NCBI RefSeq assembly: GCF_023856365.1 | Contig: NC_064549.1 | Span: 5,907,608-5,971,607, forward strand | Direction of reading: 5' to 3' | DNA from: Brienomyrus brachyistius | Lineage: Eukaryota; Chordata; Actinopteri; Osteoglossiformes; Mormyridae | Length of the DNA stretch: 64,000 nt | Shown here: piece after piece, positions 21,409-32,341 of the stretch | Numbering within the stretch: position 1 is the stretch's first letter | How the letters are laid out: each line of letters starts with the position of its first letter | Translations under genes and position numbers: made by a program | The notes under the pieces: generated by a model | Database searches by the model: none | Seen by the model: the letters and a program-made list of their open reading frames with translations, nothing else | What the model was told of the DNA's origin: nothing

Positions 21409-24029
21409 AATGGCCCGTCGTGCTGTGCGAGGGAGTGTCAGAGAACAATGACCATCGAACGGCCATCAAACGAGCAGCCGTGTTAATTATTTCCACTGCC
21501 TTTTTCAGCTTCTGACTGGCTAGTGCAACTGGGACAATTAAATTCCTCCAGAAAATCTCCAAACAGTTTTTGCATAAGATACTTGAGCTTTGGTATCTGC
21601 CAGCTTTGAATGCACCAATAGGCTAATAGTACAGCAACGTTCCATGTGTCTTGTTTAGTCACGGCAGTAACACTTAACTTTACGGTGCGCTGATACAATA
21701 TTATACTACTACGTGTGTATTAATGAACCACAAACAAAGTCTTGGTTACATACTGACTTCACATTAATTAGTTAATGATTCATTAATGAATTGTGACGCA
21801 TGTTTTATCTCAAGCAGTTACTATATTTATCTGTTAATTCCGTGAACCACTGAAGGAAAAGTCAAGAATGACACAATTTAAATACTGATGTCGTGTTTGT
21901 TCATCATTAATGAATCGTGACGGATCTTTTATCTCAGCAATCATATTTTTGCATAACTTGTTCATAATTTGTGCTTCGGTAGTAACAGAGATATTACCAG
22001 ATATTTGTTGAAAAATAAATTGCAATGTCCTATTATGAAGCAATGCAGGACGTGATTTGTCCCATGTTGTTATATCCAGACCAAAATGCAATTCAAACTA
22101 AACGAATTTTATCAATGGGAACCTGGGGGATGGTGCCCCTTATTTCTCCAGATTGAAAGTGCCAAACCTAGTCACCTGTGCTTGCCGGTTTTGGGAAAAT
22201 CCCTGCGATTTGTCCTCCCTTCTTTGAATTTTCGATAAATACTCAAAAAAAAAAAACCAAAAGAGGTAAGAGTACAAAAAAGAACGTGAACTATCAATTT
22301 ACTGCAAGTAAGTTACCGGTCCTGCTGGTGGTGAAGTGCATGAATATTTAATGCAGTCAGTTGCTTGTCTACAGGACATGAATGTTTATTAGTTGAAAGA
22401 AAAGCCCCTGGTTAAAATGCTTAGTGCAATTTTATTGAATTTCTAATTCTGAATATCAACAAGACATCCTCAAGTAGATGCGTCGCAACCTCAAACCTCT
22501 GGCGTGGTTTTTCTTAATGAGTAGAAGTTGAGTTTCTCGCAGAGTACTTGGGTTTGTTTTGAAAAAATCAGGAGATTGCGGGGGATTGTTGGCACGCATT
22601 TGCTGAGCGTGGCTTCACCCGCGCTGCTCTTGATATGCTCCTACACGCACTGCGACTCATGGGCTGTGCTGCTGCCCTGTGCTGCAGCTTCGGCTTCTGA
22701 GAGCGCCGAACGGAGACTCCTGTTATCGGCGAGCGTGACGTGGCCTGAGGCTTTGATCTCAATACAAGGGAAGAAGGACAGTTCCTTAATAGGCCTTTTA
22801 ATGAGAAAAGACCACAAAACCCCAAAACAAGGAAGGTGAGATAATTGGACTTTGCGTGAGGATCGGCCTCTTGCTGATGCTGTCTGATAAAGGGAAAAGG
22901 TAATTTTTCTTATCCTTAGTTAATGGCCAGGATTCGATAAGAAGCATATTTTAATAAGCCCAAAGCTTTCATTGTTTGCTTACATAATCTGCCTGTTTAA
23001 TTCTAATATATATATCCTGCCCGTTAGCTCTTCTGCTTTAGCAAACATATCGGTCGTCAGGCATTCGTCAGGAAACTGTCTGCTGATTAAACCGATAGCT
23101 AACGACAGTATCCGCCTGGATTTCTCGTCAGGTTTTTCATCCCGGCCATCAGAAGACATTTAGTCCATCGCATCCGTCTTACTGGGAGTCGGATCTCTCA
23201 TCCTGATTTTTTATTTTTTTTTACTAACCTGAAAATAGGAAAGTCTCTTGGAAATCTCTCTCTCGGATTAAGCGAGTTGGCTTTTGTTTGGTGAGTCGGC
23301 TTTTGTTCGGCTTGCTTATCTCCGCTGTCCGGCTCATCCTTTACCTGAGTGGCCGTCCCAGTGTCTGTAGCTTTGCCTACCTCCTCAGCCTGTGAAGCAC
23401 AGTGGATTGGGCATGGATCTCCTGACCTTAAGGAGCAGCTTTCCTTGGATAAAAGGTGTTGGCCCTCAGACGGCATCCTGACCGCTCTTACAGTACTTCC
23501 TAGAACCTGTTGCTGCTCTCATGAAAGTGGCTCATTAAAGAGAGTCATTGACGAGATGGTGAGAAAAGCAACACAATGTGTGATACAGAAACAAACAAGC
23601 ATTGGGGGGAATAAAGGAAAGGGGGGGATGTCTGTGTCATCCTGCAAAAAGATGGTCTGCTTGGGACCCCCCCTAACCCCCCCACTGACAAAAGTTGGCC
23701 AGGATCCCGGGAAATCTGCAGAGAACAGGACACTGCATTTGACACTCTCACCATAGATTTTTACCAGAATTTTCTGCTAGGATCAGAACACACCTCACTA
23801 CAGTCTTTGTATCAGCCCCCTCTCTCCTCTCCTCCTTCCCCTCCCTCATTATATCACCCCTGCTGCTTCACCCTCGTTAAAGAAATCAGAGTCTGGAGTC
23901 GTTACTTCCTGCTGATGAGGTTCTGTCATCAGTATGCTAGTAACCAAGCTTAGGAACAAGCTAAGCACTCTTTGGTACCAGGTAATCATACGTGAAGAAT
24001 TATATACTGGTGTATAATTAAACATCTTT
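21409..24029. other. no gene seen
   Basis: AT-rich repeats of ATTAATGAATCGTGAC type occur at 21,785-21,925 (TCATTAATGAATTGTGACG and a second copy TCATTAATGAATCGTGACG). 22,560-22,760 keeps CpGs. No exon was supported. Confidence 0.3.
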
Positions 24030-24150
24030 TCCAGGGTGTACCCCAGCCTTCTGCCCTGTGCATCTTGGGATAGGCTCCAGCCACCACCCCCCCCCCGCAA
24101 ATACCTAGTGTAGGAGTAGCCATTACACAATGGACGGATGTAGAAATTAA
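24030..24150 (+). mobile_element. SINE tail fragment
   Basis: CCAGGGTGTACCCCAGCCTT, then CTTGGGATAGGCTCCAGCC, a C-run, and a final ATGGACGGATG follow the order of the 3' part of a common fish SINE. Only this tail remains. Confidence 0.5.
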
Positions 24151-24249
24151 GTCCTCTGAATGCTACCTACCATGACTTTGTATTAGAAGTTCACAGGGCA
24201 AACGGGTAGCATTTGCCTTACTCATACATCTAAGAGATTGAATGTAAAC

Positions 24250-24392
24250 TAGTTTAAGCTATTTCAACCAACTAGTTGAGTATAAAGAGTCAGTCACAGA
24301 GTACTGAACTGGTTGGTTGAAACAAAACCTTGGTTGGGATTTCTAGCTTCTGGACTTGAACTTTCCACCTCTGTGTGTTGGTGTTCAGGAAA
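24250..24392. mobile_element. fold-back element, family B, copy 2
   Basis: TTTCAACCAACTAGTTGAG, TATAAAGAGTC and GGTTGGTTGAAACAAAACC match the cores at 19,388 and 58,892; the tail CTTTCCACCTCTGTGTGTTG with GTGTTCAGGA matches 19,388. The left arm is eroded. Confidence 0.6.
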
Positions 24393-25405
24393 CTCGTCTT
24401 GGTTTGTCTGTCTTTGTGATGCTGAATTGTCGTTCCAGGTATCTGTGGTTAACATCCATTATCCGCGTGTTTTCATATGTCATTAAGTCCCCTGGCACAG
24501 ATTAGCAGGTCGGCGGCAGGAACCTGGGCTGCGAGGGCTTGTGTCTGACGGCAGAGCTGCGGATGGTGGGCGCGCATCTCTCGGCACCATCTCTCCGCTC
24601 GCGGCGGGCAGGCGCCCGCTAATCTGGCAGCTTTGCCGCCGGGTTTATCTGGCCGCGAGCAGGTGTTTCTGCCCAGTGTGTCGGACTGAGCAGTGTGCAG
24701 TTCTGCTGCGCCACATTCTTCGTATCGCTTTCCTTTTGTCTACATTCTGTTTTCACATGTAACCATGTTGTATTGTAAGTGGTGTACAGGCATGGCTGTG
24801 ATTTCAATAGGAACAGCCATGCCGTAAAAATGTTACATTTCTCCGTCTGGAATGTATAGGGGTCTGATTTAGACGGAGAAATCCCCCTGCCTCTTGGACT
24901 CTGCTGTATGTATGTATGAGAGATCATGCAGCATTTTGTGTCTCTGAGTTTTAAAAGATTTATAGTGTTCCATGTAGAAAATATTGTTTTTATATATAAT
25001 TTTTTCTTGTTGTATTTCAGGGTTTGTGTCTTTAACCGTTCCTTTGATCGATGGGGAGGGGGGGCGCACTTTTATCGTGCTGTCAGGTCTAGCAAGGTCT
25101 CTGTGAAGAGGGTCTGTCTGCGATGGTACTTTTAAGGGCCCTCGATGCGCGTCGTGGCCGGTGTCATTAATCACGCCGAATGTGACAGGGCGGCGTAAAC
25201 ACCTGGCGTCTGTCCGGAATGAGGAGATGCGCAGGTGCAGGCCTCAAGGGCACGATGACGGGCGCTTCCAGGACGCCGAAGCTCGGGGTGGCCGTTATCG
25301 CTGTGATTCAGGGGGTGTCGCAGCTGGTTGAGTGTAAGCAAGAGAACGCTGCTACCCAGCGCGTATCGTACATCACGTTCCGCTCTCCCTGGAGACGCCA
25401 GGGAT
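24393..25405. other. no gene seen; CpG-retaining block
   Basis: 24,500-24,660 and 25,140-25,400 keep many CpGs and are not repeated. No exon was supported. Confidence 0.3.
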
Positions 25406-25528
25406 CCAAATCCGATTTGTCGGGCAAAGGTACTTATCAGAGAGCGTTTACATTTGCAGTGAAATGCCGACAACACGCTCCTAACTTTGGATGTTAAGTC
25501 CAATAGTGACCTGCATCTCATAATTTAC
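25406..25528 (+). repeat. about 125-bp dispersed duplication, copy 1
   Basis: Aligns along its length with 28,048-28,169; both begin CCAAATCCGATTT, share CGGGCAAAG, TACTTATCA, GTTTACATTTGC and CTCCTAACTT, and end CTCATAATTTA. Divergence is mostly substitutions. No terminal repeats. Confidence 0.6.
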
Positions 25529-26385
25529 TGTAACATCGATCAGACTGCCAGGCTGGCAGTTTTTGTCCCAACGGTTTGGTGAGACAGAGAGCAGGTTTTC
25601 CTGTCACGACGTATATCAGCATGACGTCTGAGACTTAGCGTTTTTACTTGAACTAAAACTTTTATTTTTGTTCGCGTGGATTTCCATATACCGTGTTCAA
25701 CAGCTGGAGTATATCTGCTCCATAGTCGGCGTAGAAGGTAAATCTGTTTTGACGGGGATTTTCACGTTGTGTAACACTGCATAGTGAAGGATAATAGGAG
25801 GGTAGAATGCCGTAGAGAAATAGCAGTAAATGCCGAAGACCTTAGTCACATGATTAAGGGCATTGTGGCGAATGTCTTGTATATCCCACAATGCAGCAGT
25901 GCTGTTTGCTTTGAAATGAACCATGTTGACAGATTTGCATGTTTTTTTTTTTTTGGTTTGTTTTCAGTCCTCTGTTCAGCACTGAAGCCTTACCATGCAT
26001 GTCTATTATGGTTTGGAAACCAGTGATCTATCATTCTATCATTACACAGAGCCCAGGTTCCTCCTACATGGGTGCCATTTTTAAATGGTCTATTTCTTTT
26101 TAAAATTACACTAAAATGTGAAGATTCCCTCTTCAACCACGTGTCTGGACACACAAACACGTTTCTCCCAGCTTTTGACAAATCATGTCTCATTATGTAA
26201 TTTGAAGTTTCAATAGGTTTATCAAGCCTGTCGTGACAACAAATCAGAATATCAAGCAAGGTTGTGATACATTCGGATACTGCTATGGTTGCATCCATTC
26301 GCAAGTTGAATTGTGAATGCTGGGTGTACGTTTTAGCGCCTTACTCAGAGGTATGTAAAGGTTTGTACACATTCTTCATGCTTTG
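25529..26385. other. no gene seen
   Basis: AT-rich unique DNA with a poly(T) near 25,942-25,954. Confidence 0.3.
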
Positions 26386-26438
26386 GTTTATGTCCCATTA
26401 CCCATCGTGGAGTGTGGGATAGGTAATGGGACATAAAC
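26386..26438. repeat. perfect 17-bp stem, 19-base loop hairpin
   Basis: GTTTATGTCCCATTACC (26,386-26,402) pairs exactly with GGTAATGGGACATAAAC (26,422-26,438). Confidence 0.8.
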
Positions 26439-26504
26439 TAAGGAATAGATCAGCCCTGTACTTCTGTGATTAGACGTGAATGTGATGCTTTAATACTGTT
26501 AGGG

Positions 26505-26745
26505 ATGTGTGTGCATGTTTGTGTCTGTGTGTGTAGATTATATTACATTGTGGGGACAAAATGGCCAAAACAATGAGATGATAACCTGCTATTCTGACAT
26601 CTGTGATCTGTGAATGCCAAAAGTCTCGTATTTTGTTTTGGTGAGGGGTTAAAGTCATCGTGTTCGGATTAGAGTTTTCCCCATAGAAATGAATGGAGAG
26701 TCCCCAGAAAGATATAATTACAAACGTGTGTGTGTGTGTGTTGTT
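26505..26745. mobile_element. dispersed repeat family G, copy 1
   Basis: TTGTGGGGACAAAATGG, AATGCCAAAAGTCTCGTATT, TTTCCCCATAGAAATGAATGG and AGTCCCCAGAAAGATATAA, bounded by GTGT runs, match 43,878-44,160 in order. This is a well-known type of fish repeat of unknown mobility. No coding capacity. Confidence 0.55.
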
Positions 26746-28047
26746 TTCCCTCCCCCTCAGTATTCGCTCGCCTGTCGGTTACCCTTGCCATGACGCCCCC
26801 TCAGGGCACTAGGAGATAAATATTTCTATCATTTCTGAAACTGAACTTGCATACCACCCCCTGTGGGTGAGCGGAGAGGAATTTCTGAGGTCTGCTATAT
26901 CAAGATATATGCAGATAAAGACCTGCTATTATTTAACTGGTATTGTTATCTAAACAGACTAATAAATCATTCCCTGTGTAATATCTCCGGTCTGGGTACA
27001 TCCAGTACAGCGACCCAGTTCCTTATCCAGTGTGTCGCTTGCTGTGTCGCTTGCTGTGTCGCTAGTGGGCGGCGTGTTCTTGTGGAGAACGCCTGCTATC
27101 TGTGTCTTACGCCACATCATGTGCTCCCGGCGAGTCACTCTCTGGGGGCTCCTCTGGTCAGTGGTGTGGGGCCGATCTCGCCGGAGCCCCTCGGGCAGGG
27201 CACGCCCTGGCTGTGGGTTTTTTAAGTGCGATGTGAGCTGCTCGAGTCTCACACTGCGGTCGCCACTGCCCACAGCTGGAATCCCCGACAAGGCCGTGAC
27301 TACATCCCCAGCCCCCGGAACCGAAGTACATCCCGCTTGCCAGCGCATAGCACTCTCTCGCCCCCATCACGCACCAGATGGGGTGGTCGTCGTTCTCAGT
27401 GCTTCACGGCTGTGAAGAGTGTGTCCCCTCCCACTGTCCCCCTGCCACAGAGCTCCAACAACAGAGACTGTCTCCTTTAGTGGGATAAACAACTCAAGGC
27501 AAGGGAGCAACAACTTCACAAAAATGTCCACTGACATCTGTGTAAATATTATCAGAAGGTAAATGGAGGCAGAACCGTGGTTGTGTGTGTAAATGAGGAC
27601 GCTCCTGCAGCAGAAGGGATCCCTGAGACAAGCCCCCACAGGAGAATCGCAGTCTGCTTATTTCCAGCGAGTCTGTGCAAGAGACCCCCCCCACAACAGG
27701 CAGTTAAAACTTAATTACCAGTTTCACCCTAATAGACCACTCGCATGGGTACATTTCCCCAAAACATCCCTGGATTTTTCTCTTCTGGGTGGGCGGGGTG
27801 CCGCAGACAGACATGTATGTGTGTCCCAGAGCCGATGGCCGTGAGGTAGAAGCTGCTGATTGGCAGGGGATCCGATTGGCAGGGGATCCGATTGGCCTGG
27901 TGCTTCCCATTGTGGGTTATGGCAAGGTGCTGGCATGAAAGCACTCTGGCGTGCTTGTTTACAGACGTGTCTGTCTGTGACGCGGGGAGAGGAAATTAAA
28001 ACCTGGTCTGGGGGGGGGCACAAATTCACACTCTACACACTGGGAAA
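26746..28047. other. no gene seen; two short tandem repeats
   Basis: A 12-bp unit (GTGTCGCTTGCT) repeats about three times at 27,031-27,065 and a 16-bp unit (GATTGGCAGGGGATCC) about two and a half times at 27,858-27,897. No exon was supported. Confidence 0.4.
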
Positions 28048-28169
28048 CCAAATCCGATTTATCGGGCAAAGTTACTTATCAAGGAGTGTTTACATTTGCG
28101 ATGAAATGCTGTCAACCTTCTCCTAACTTCTCCTCCTAAAGTCGAATAATGAGCTATATCTCATAATTT
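28048..28169 (+). repeat. about 125-bp dispersed duplication, copy 2
   Basis: Partner of 25,406-25,528 in the same orientation, 2.6 kb away. Confidence 0.6.
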
Positions 28170-29654
28170 ATCATTCATAATAGCGTTCCATTTCATCCAT
28201 CCATAACCATCCTATAATCCAGTCCCGGGATGCAGGGGTGTTGGGGATCTCCCGGGACGCAGACTCTGAGGTATGGGATTCCGGGATGAGACACCAGTCC
28301 CTGTCAGGGTGGAGAGCAGGGGTCTCCCCGTGCGAGATACCGCACCGTCACTATAGATTATCCTGCTCTTTGTAATCATGCTATATAGTACTTCTGGGCA
28401 CGAGCAGAGGTTAAAGGTCAGCCTGGATTTGACTCGCAAATCCCTGTGATTTATTGTGGTTGGATGGTTACAGGCCGCGAGAGGTGCCAGCATCGTGAAG
28501 TGGGATTAATGGCAAGGCGGCGCTGGGCATTTGTCATACATGGAAGAGTGCTCCTCCGCACCCCAGAAATGCCTTTTCCCCTCATGTGTTTATATATAGC
28601 TACTTTTCCCAATTTTGGTGCAGTAATTTGCTCAGCTGACACGATCTTCAGCAGCTGCTAAATGCTCCTGTCTCCCCCAGGTTAAATACTAGATATAAAG
28701 TATTTTTCCAGAGGGAGATTTTGGTGGAGGGAGGTTTGAAGATAACGCCTATCGTGCTGTAGAAGTTATTTTATATTATCATTATTTAAAATACTGCATT
28801 TCATGCTTGGCGAATTATTAAGAGTCAATTACAAGAGCTAATTGTGAGCCGGGACTGATAAACCTTAATTGAAATGCCGCGAAGGCAGGCCGGGCTACAG
28901 CATCGTCGCGCTCCGTTGTATGTCGTTCCTGTGTAATGACGCAAAGGCCTGCCTGGACGGCCACTTGCGCCCACGTGTCCCTGCCGGAATAGGGACGCAG
29001 TTGCTGCAGAGGGGCGTTGTGTGATGGGAGAGCGTCAATCCCCTTTTGATTAAAGGCGCAGAGAGACCGTATGGATGGATGCCATGGGGCCGCTGACGAC
29101 ACAGCGCTTCCGCGCTCCGCACAAGCATGTTTACCGCGCACAGGAGGCCGCTGTTCGAATGATCTGTCATCAGAGCCGGCACAAGGGCTCCCACGCGCGT
29201 GTGCGATCCTGTGGGCTTGGCGGCCGCCTCCGTACCAGCAATTCTTTGTAACTTTTTCCAATACGAAAGATATTAATTCATAAACGAAGCCGTCACTGTT
29301 AGTCATCGCAGCAGCAGTGTTTTCGCAACCCGCTGTTCTTGTGGGCTTGTTGGCCCCTCGATCGGTCCCCACAGTGGCTGCTGAATTTGTACACCAAAAG
29401 CAAAAGGTTTGGGCTGGGCCCGTCCAGACCCCATGGCTGGTGACTGACAGGTGTGTCGCACGCTGGCTGGTGACACATATGAAAAATTCAGAGTTTATGA
29501 CAAACGTGACTGACACACGGAGAGCCAGCTGACACAGGACGGCGAGCATGATGTCTGTGACGTGTCCCTGCCAGCCTCTGTTGATGTTAGATAAATGTGG
29601 CCCTGATAGGTGCTCTGCCATACTGAGTATCTCCCCGTGTTTGGGGCGGCATCT
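28170..29654. other. no gene seen; conserved-looking AT/CpG mixture
   Basis: 28,195-28,260 is a weak SINE-tail remnant (CCATCCATAACC). 28,805-28,870 holds four TAAT/ATTA cores; 28,870-29,230 keeps CpGs. The 267-codon minus-strand frame at 28,818-29,621 has no recognisable domain and follows from CpG-rich composition. Confidence 0.3.
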
Positions 29655-29806
29655 TCACGATAAGGCAATGAACTTCACAAACCTCTTCCTCGGTTCCCTC
29701 GTCAGGCTGCGGCATACCTCCGATGTCAGATGGCAGGAAGAACGGTGAGACTGGGCCAGCGAGAGCCCACCGAGGACGGAGGGAGCGTCTTTACCTTCCT
29801 GCTTAC

Positions 29807-29915
29807 CTGGTGCAGGTGAGTCGTAGGACGTGCTACTCTTCTGGCCGGTGGGCGGAGTAGATGAGCCGCCAGTCCAGACCTCAGGGTCACCTGACCTTGA
29901 ACCCGTCGCCGGCAT
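29807..29915 (-). CDS. candidate alternative ATG exon, unidentified
   Basis: On the minus strand ATG at 29,915 opens 36 codons plus one base, ending at CCAG|GTAAGC (intron from 29,806). The peptide begins MPATGSRSGDPEVWTGG and continues rich in Ser, Thr, Pro and Gly, ending near YDSPAPG. The donor is phase 1, the same as the signal-peptide exon at 8,869-8,926, so both could splice to one downstream exon; that is inference. No good acceptor precedes it, which favours a first exon if it is real. The opposite strand at the same place reads as a pyrimidine tract plus GCAG|GTGAGT, so strand assignment is uncertain. The open frame runs on to 29,655 without splicing. Confidence 0.2.
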
Positions 29916-30817
29916 GGATGCTTTCTACACCCAGGGCTCCCTTTCATTACGCTGAGTGCTTCCTGCTAAAAGTCTCATTAATCACCGGCGCTGACGTGAT
30001 TTGCGGTTATCTCTGTCGCCAAAGTCCGCTAATTGACATTTTTCACTATGGTTGCACTTTAACGGCCGCAACAAGTGTGCCCTCGACGTGGACACCGGCG
30101 TCACCGGGGGCGCCGCTGACTCCCGTCGACCCGCGGCTATTAAAATGCCTTATGTAAGAGCCAACGGTGCATTATGGGTACTCTCCATTGTGTGTCTGAA
30201 TCCTTTGAGCTCTGATAGCGGGAACCGGCATCTCGGTACGGATGAGGAACAGTGAGTTGATCCGAGACATGAAAGGGCGTCTGGCTGCACGTTACATAAA
30301 TAAGTGGTTTCTGAATAATAAAACCAAAACGGACAGGAGGGGCCAACAGCGCCACCAAGAGGTCGCAGAGTAACCTGGCTCTTTGTTTTTGTTCTTAGTT
30401 AAGTTTCACCCTGAAATACGCTGCCCCCTCTGTGACATCGCTCCTTCAGAAGCAGTGGAGCTTCACCGCCTTTAATGGGTTTGTTCTCCACTCGGTCGGG
30501 TGGCCTGAATGCCACTGCGCCGCATTTAATCTGGCTCCGCACCCCCGCCTGTAAACACCTGGGCAAAAATTGCAGGCTATGTCACAGCCCACCCATTTCA
30601 CAGAAATGGTTGTGTGTGTGACCCTAGGGGGGGCATGTCCAAAAAAGAAGAGAGGCGTCCTCAGGCTCAGGCGGGAGGGCTGTGATTTTTGCTGAGGTTC
30701 TCTGGACTGTGGAACCGCAGGTACGCCACTGTGTTACCCCAGAAACTCCCATGTTGCATCACATCTCTGTGATGTGGAGCTGAGCTTAATTCAGAAGCGT
30801 GTCTGTGTGTCTGTCTC

Positions 30818-30820
<3 letters not shown>
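29916..30820. other. no gene seen
   Basis: CpG-containing unique DNA to about 30,240, then ordinary sequence. Confidence 0.3.

Positions 30821-30852
<32 letters not shown>
30821..30852. repeat. (GT)n microsatellite
   Basis: Sixteen GT units after a GTCT-rich lead-in. Confidence 0.95.
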
Positions 30853-30854
<2 letters not shown>

Positions 30855-31775
30855 CCTTTTGTGCATTATTTACTACTGAGGGCTCTACACCTTATTAATG
30901 CTGCTTGACTCGAAAACATTAATTATGCAGTTGTCAAGAAGCGCATGCCGTTCTTCAAGATGGGAGTTGCCAGTTCATATGTCTGCACAAAAATAATATC
31001 ACACAAAACACTGGGTGGAATAACGTAGCATTCCTGTTTTTTTACTTCTGTGCTTGTCCTGATTTTTATTGAAACAGTGAGAGCTTGTAGGCGGCTATGA
31101 AATGACCCTGTAATCTTTGGATTTACTGTCTGTGTCTGTCCAGCTGACTGACCCCTGAGTGTGAGTGTGGTGGGATCACTGTCCATGTCAGTGCTGTGTC
31201 TTCCAGGTCTCTGCCTTCCTCATCAGGTTAAGTGTCAAATCTGCTCTTCCGTTTGGGTCAGTAGGGTCCGGCCAGCATGGTACATGATCCAGTTTCATTT
31301 GCTGTTGTTGAGGCTGCCTTTAGGACAAAGCGCCTCGAGTGGAGGACGCTGGGAAATGGTCCAACAGCACCAACCAGGAAGATGTCAAGCGTTACGGGCT
31401 TCACTGTGCCAGTGTCCGGTCGCGGATCTACGTCCCCGTGCGTCAGTCCTGGTTTAGGTCCGGACGGGACACACCAAGGCCCTCGGTGCTGATGATGCGT
31501 GGCGACGTGAAGGTGGACACGCTCAGGCTTATCTGCTCTCTCGCAGACGGCCCTTTGATCGGCCGGGAACTGCAGGCCGCCCCGTCACACGGCAGATAAC
31601 GGAGGCGGCGGTAATTTCCAATTTGGACATGTCTGGACCCTGTGAAGAGGCACGCGGACATCTGTTGGCGCCCGAGCTAGCCTTCACGTGCCGTCACACA
31701 AAGGCGGCCTGGCGAGCAGCCAAGCACGCTGCCTGACACGGCGCGCATTTTAAAGCCAGTGTGAACACTGCTGGT
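30853..31775. other. no gene seen
   Basis: Unique; several overlapping frames at 31,161-31,600 have no recognisable domain. Confidence 0.3.
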
Positions 31776-31792
31776 GGGGGGGGGGGGGGGGG
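31776..31792. repeat. poly(G), 17 bases
   Basis: Uninterrupted G run. Confidence 0.9.
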
Positions 31793-32315
31793 AACTCTGG
31801 TGCCAATGACCACCGCTGGTCACATGACAAGTGATGGCAAGTGGAACGAATGATACATGTGGCCACGGTGGTACCCGGAAGGAAGTGGCTGCCAAGCTGA
31901 AGATAGCCCTTCCAGTTCTCCCATCGCTATTCGCGCAAATGCAGATGTTCCTTCCCCACCTTCTGCTCAGTGCCGGGCCTGGTGCGAGGGAGCGCCACCT
32001 ACAGCTGCATGTAAACGCCGCAGTGCTTTCAACCAATCGGAACACGGCAGAGCTGGGCAGGTCACCTGTCGCCAGTGCTTAATAACCCTAACTCTCACAG
32101 CTCAATAGCAGCACATGCAGCCGGTTACCCCGAGTGCTTGATTTCAAGACGATGGGCCCAAGGCTGAAAGCTGATGAGAAGCTCGGATTTCGGCGAGCAT
32201 GATGATTTAAAATCGGCTCCTAGTGATTATGATTCCCTCTGTGCAGCAGTCTTACAATCGGCGATAAAGCCGAGCATCATTTGCTGTCTTAAATCCCCTT
32301 AATGAATGTGAAGCT

Positions 32316-32341
32316 GAATAATAATAATAATAATAATAATA
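32316..32341. repeat. (AAT)n microsatellite
   Basis: Eight AAT units. Confidence 0.95.

Noticed and set aside
28818..29621. 267-codon minus-strand frame
   Set aside because: No domain, low-complexity mixture and CpG-rich composition; no exon-like splice sites or homology recognised.
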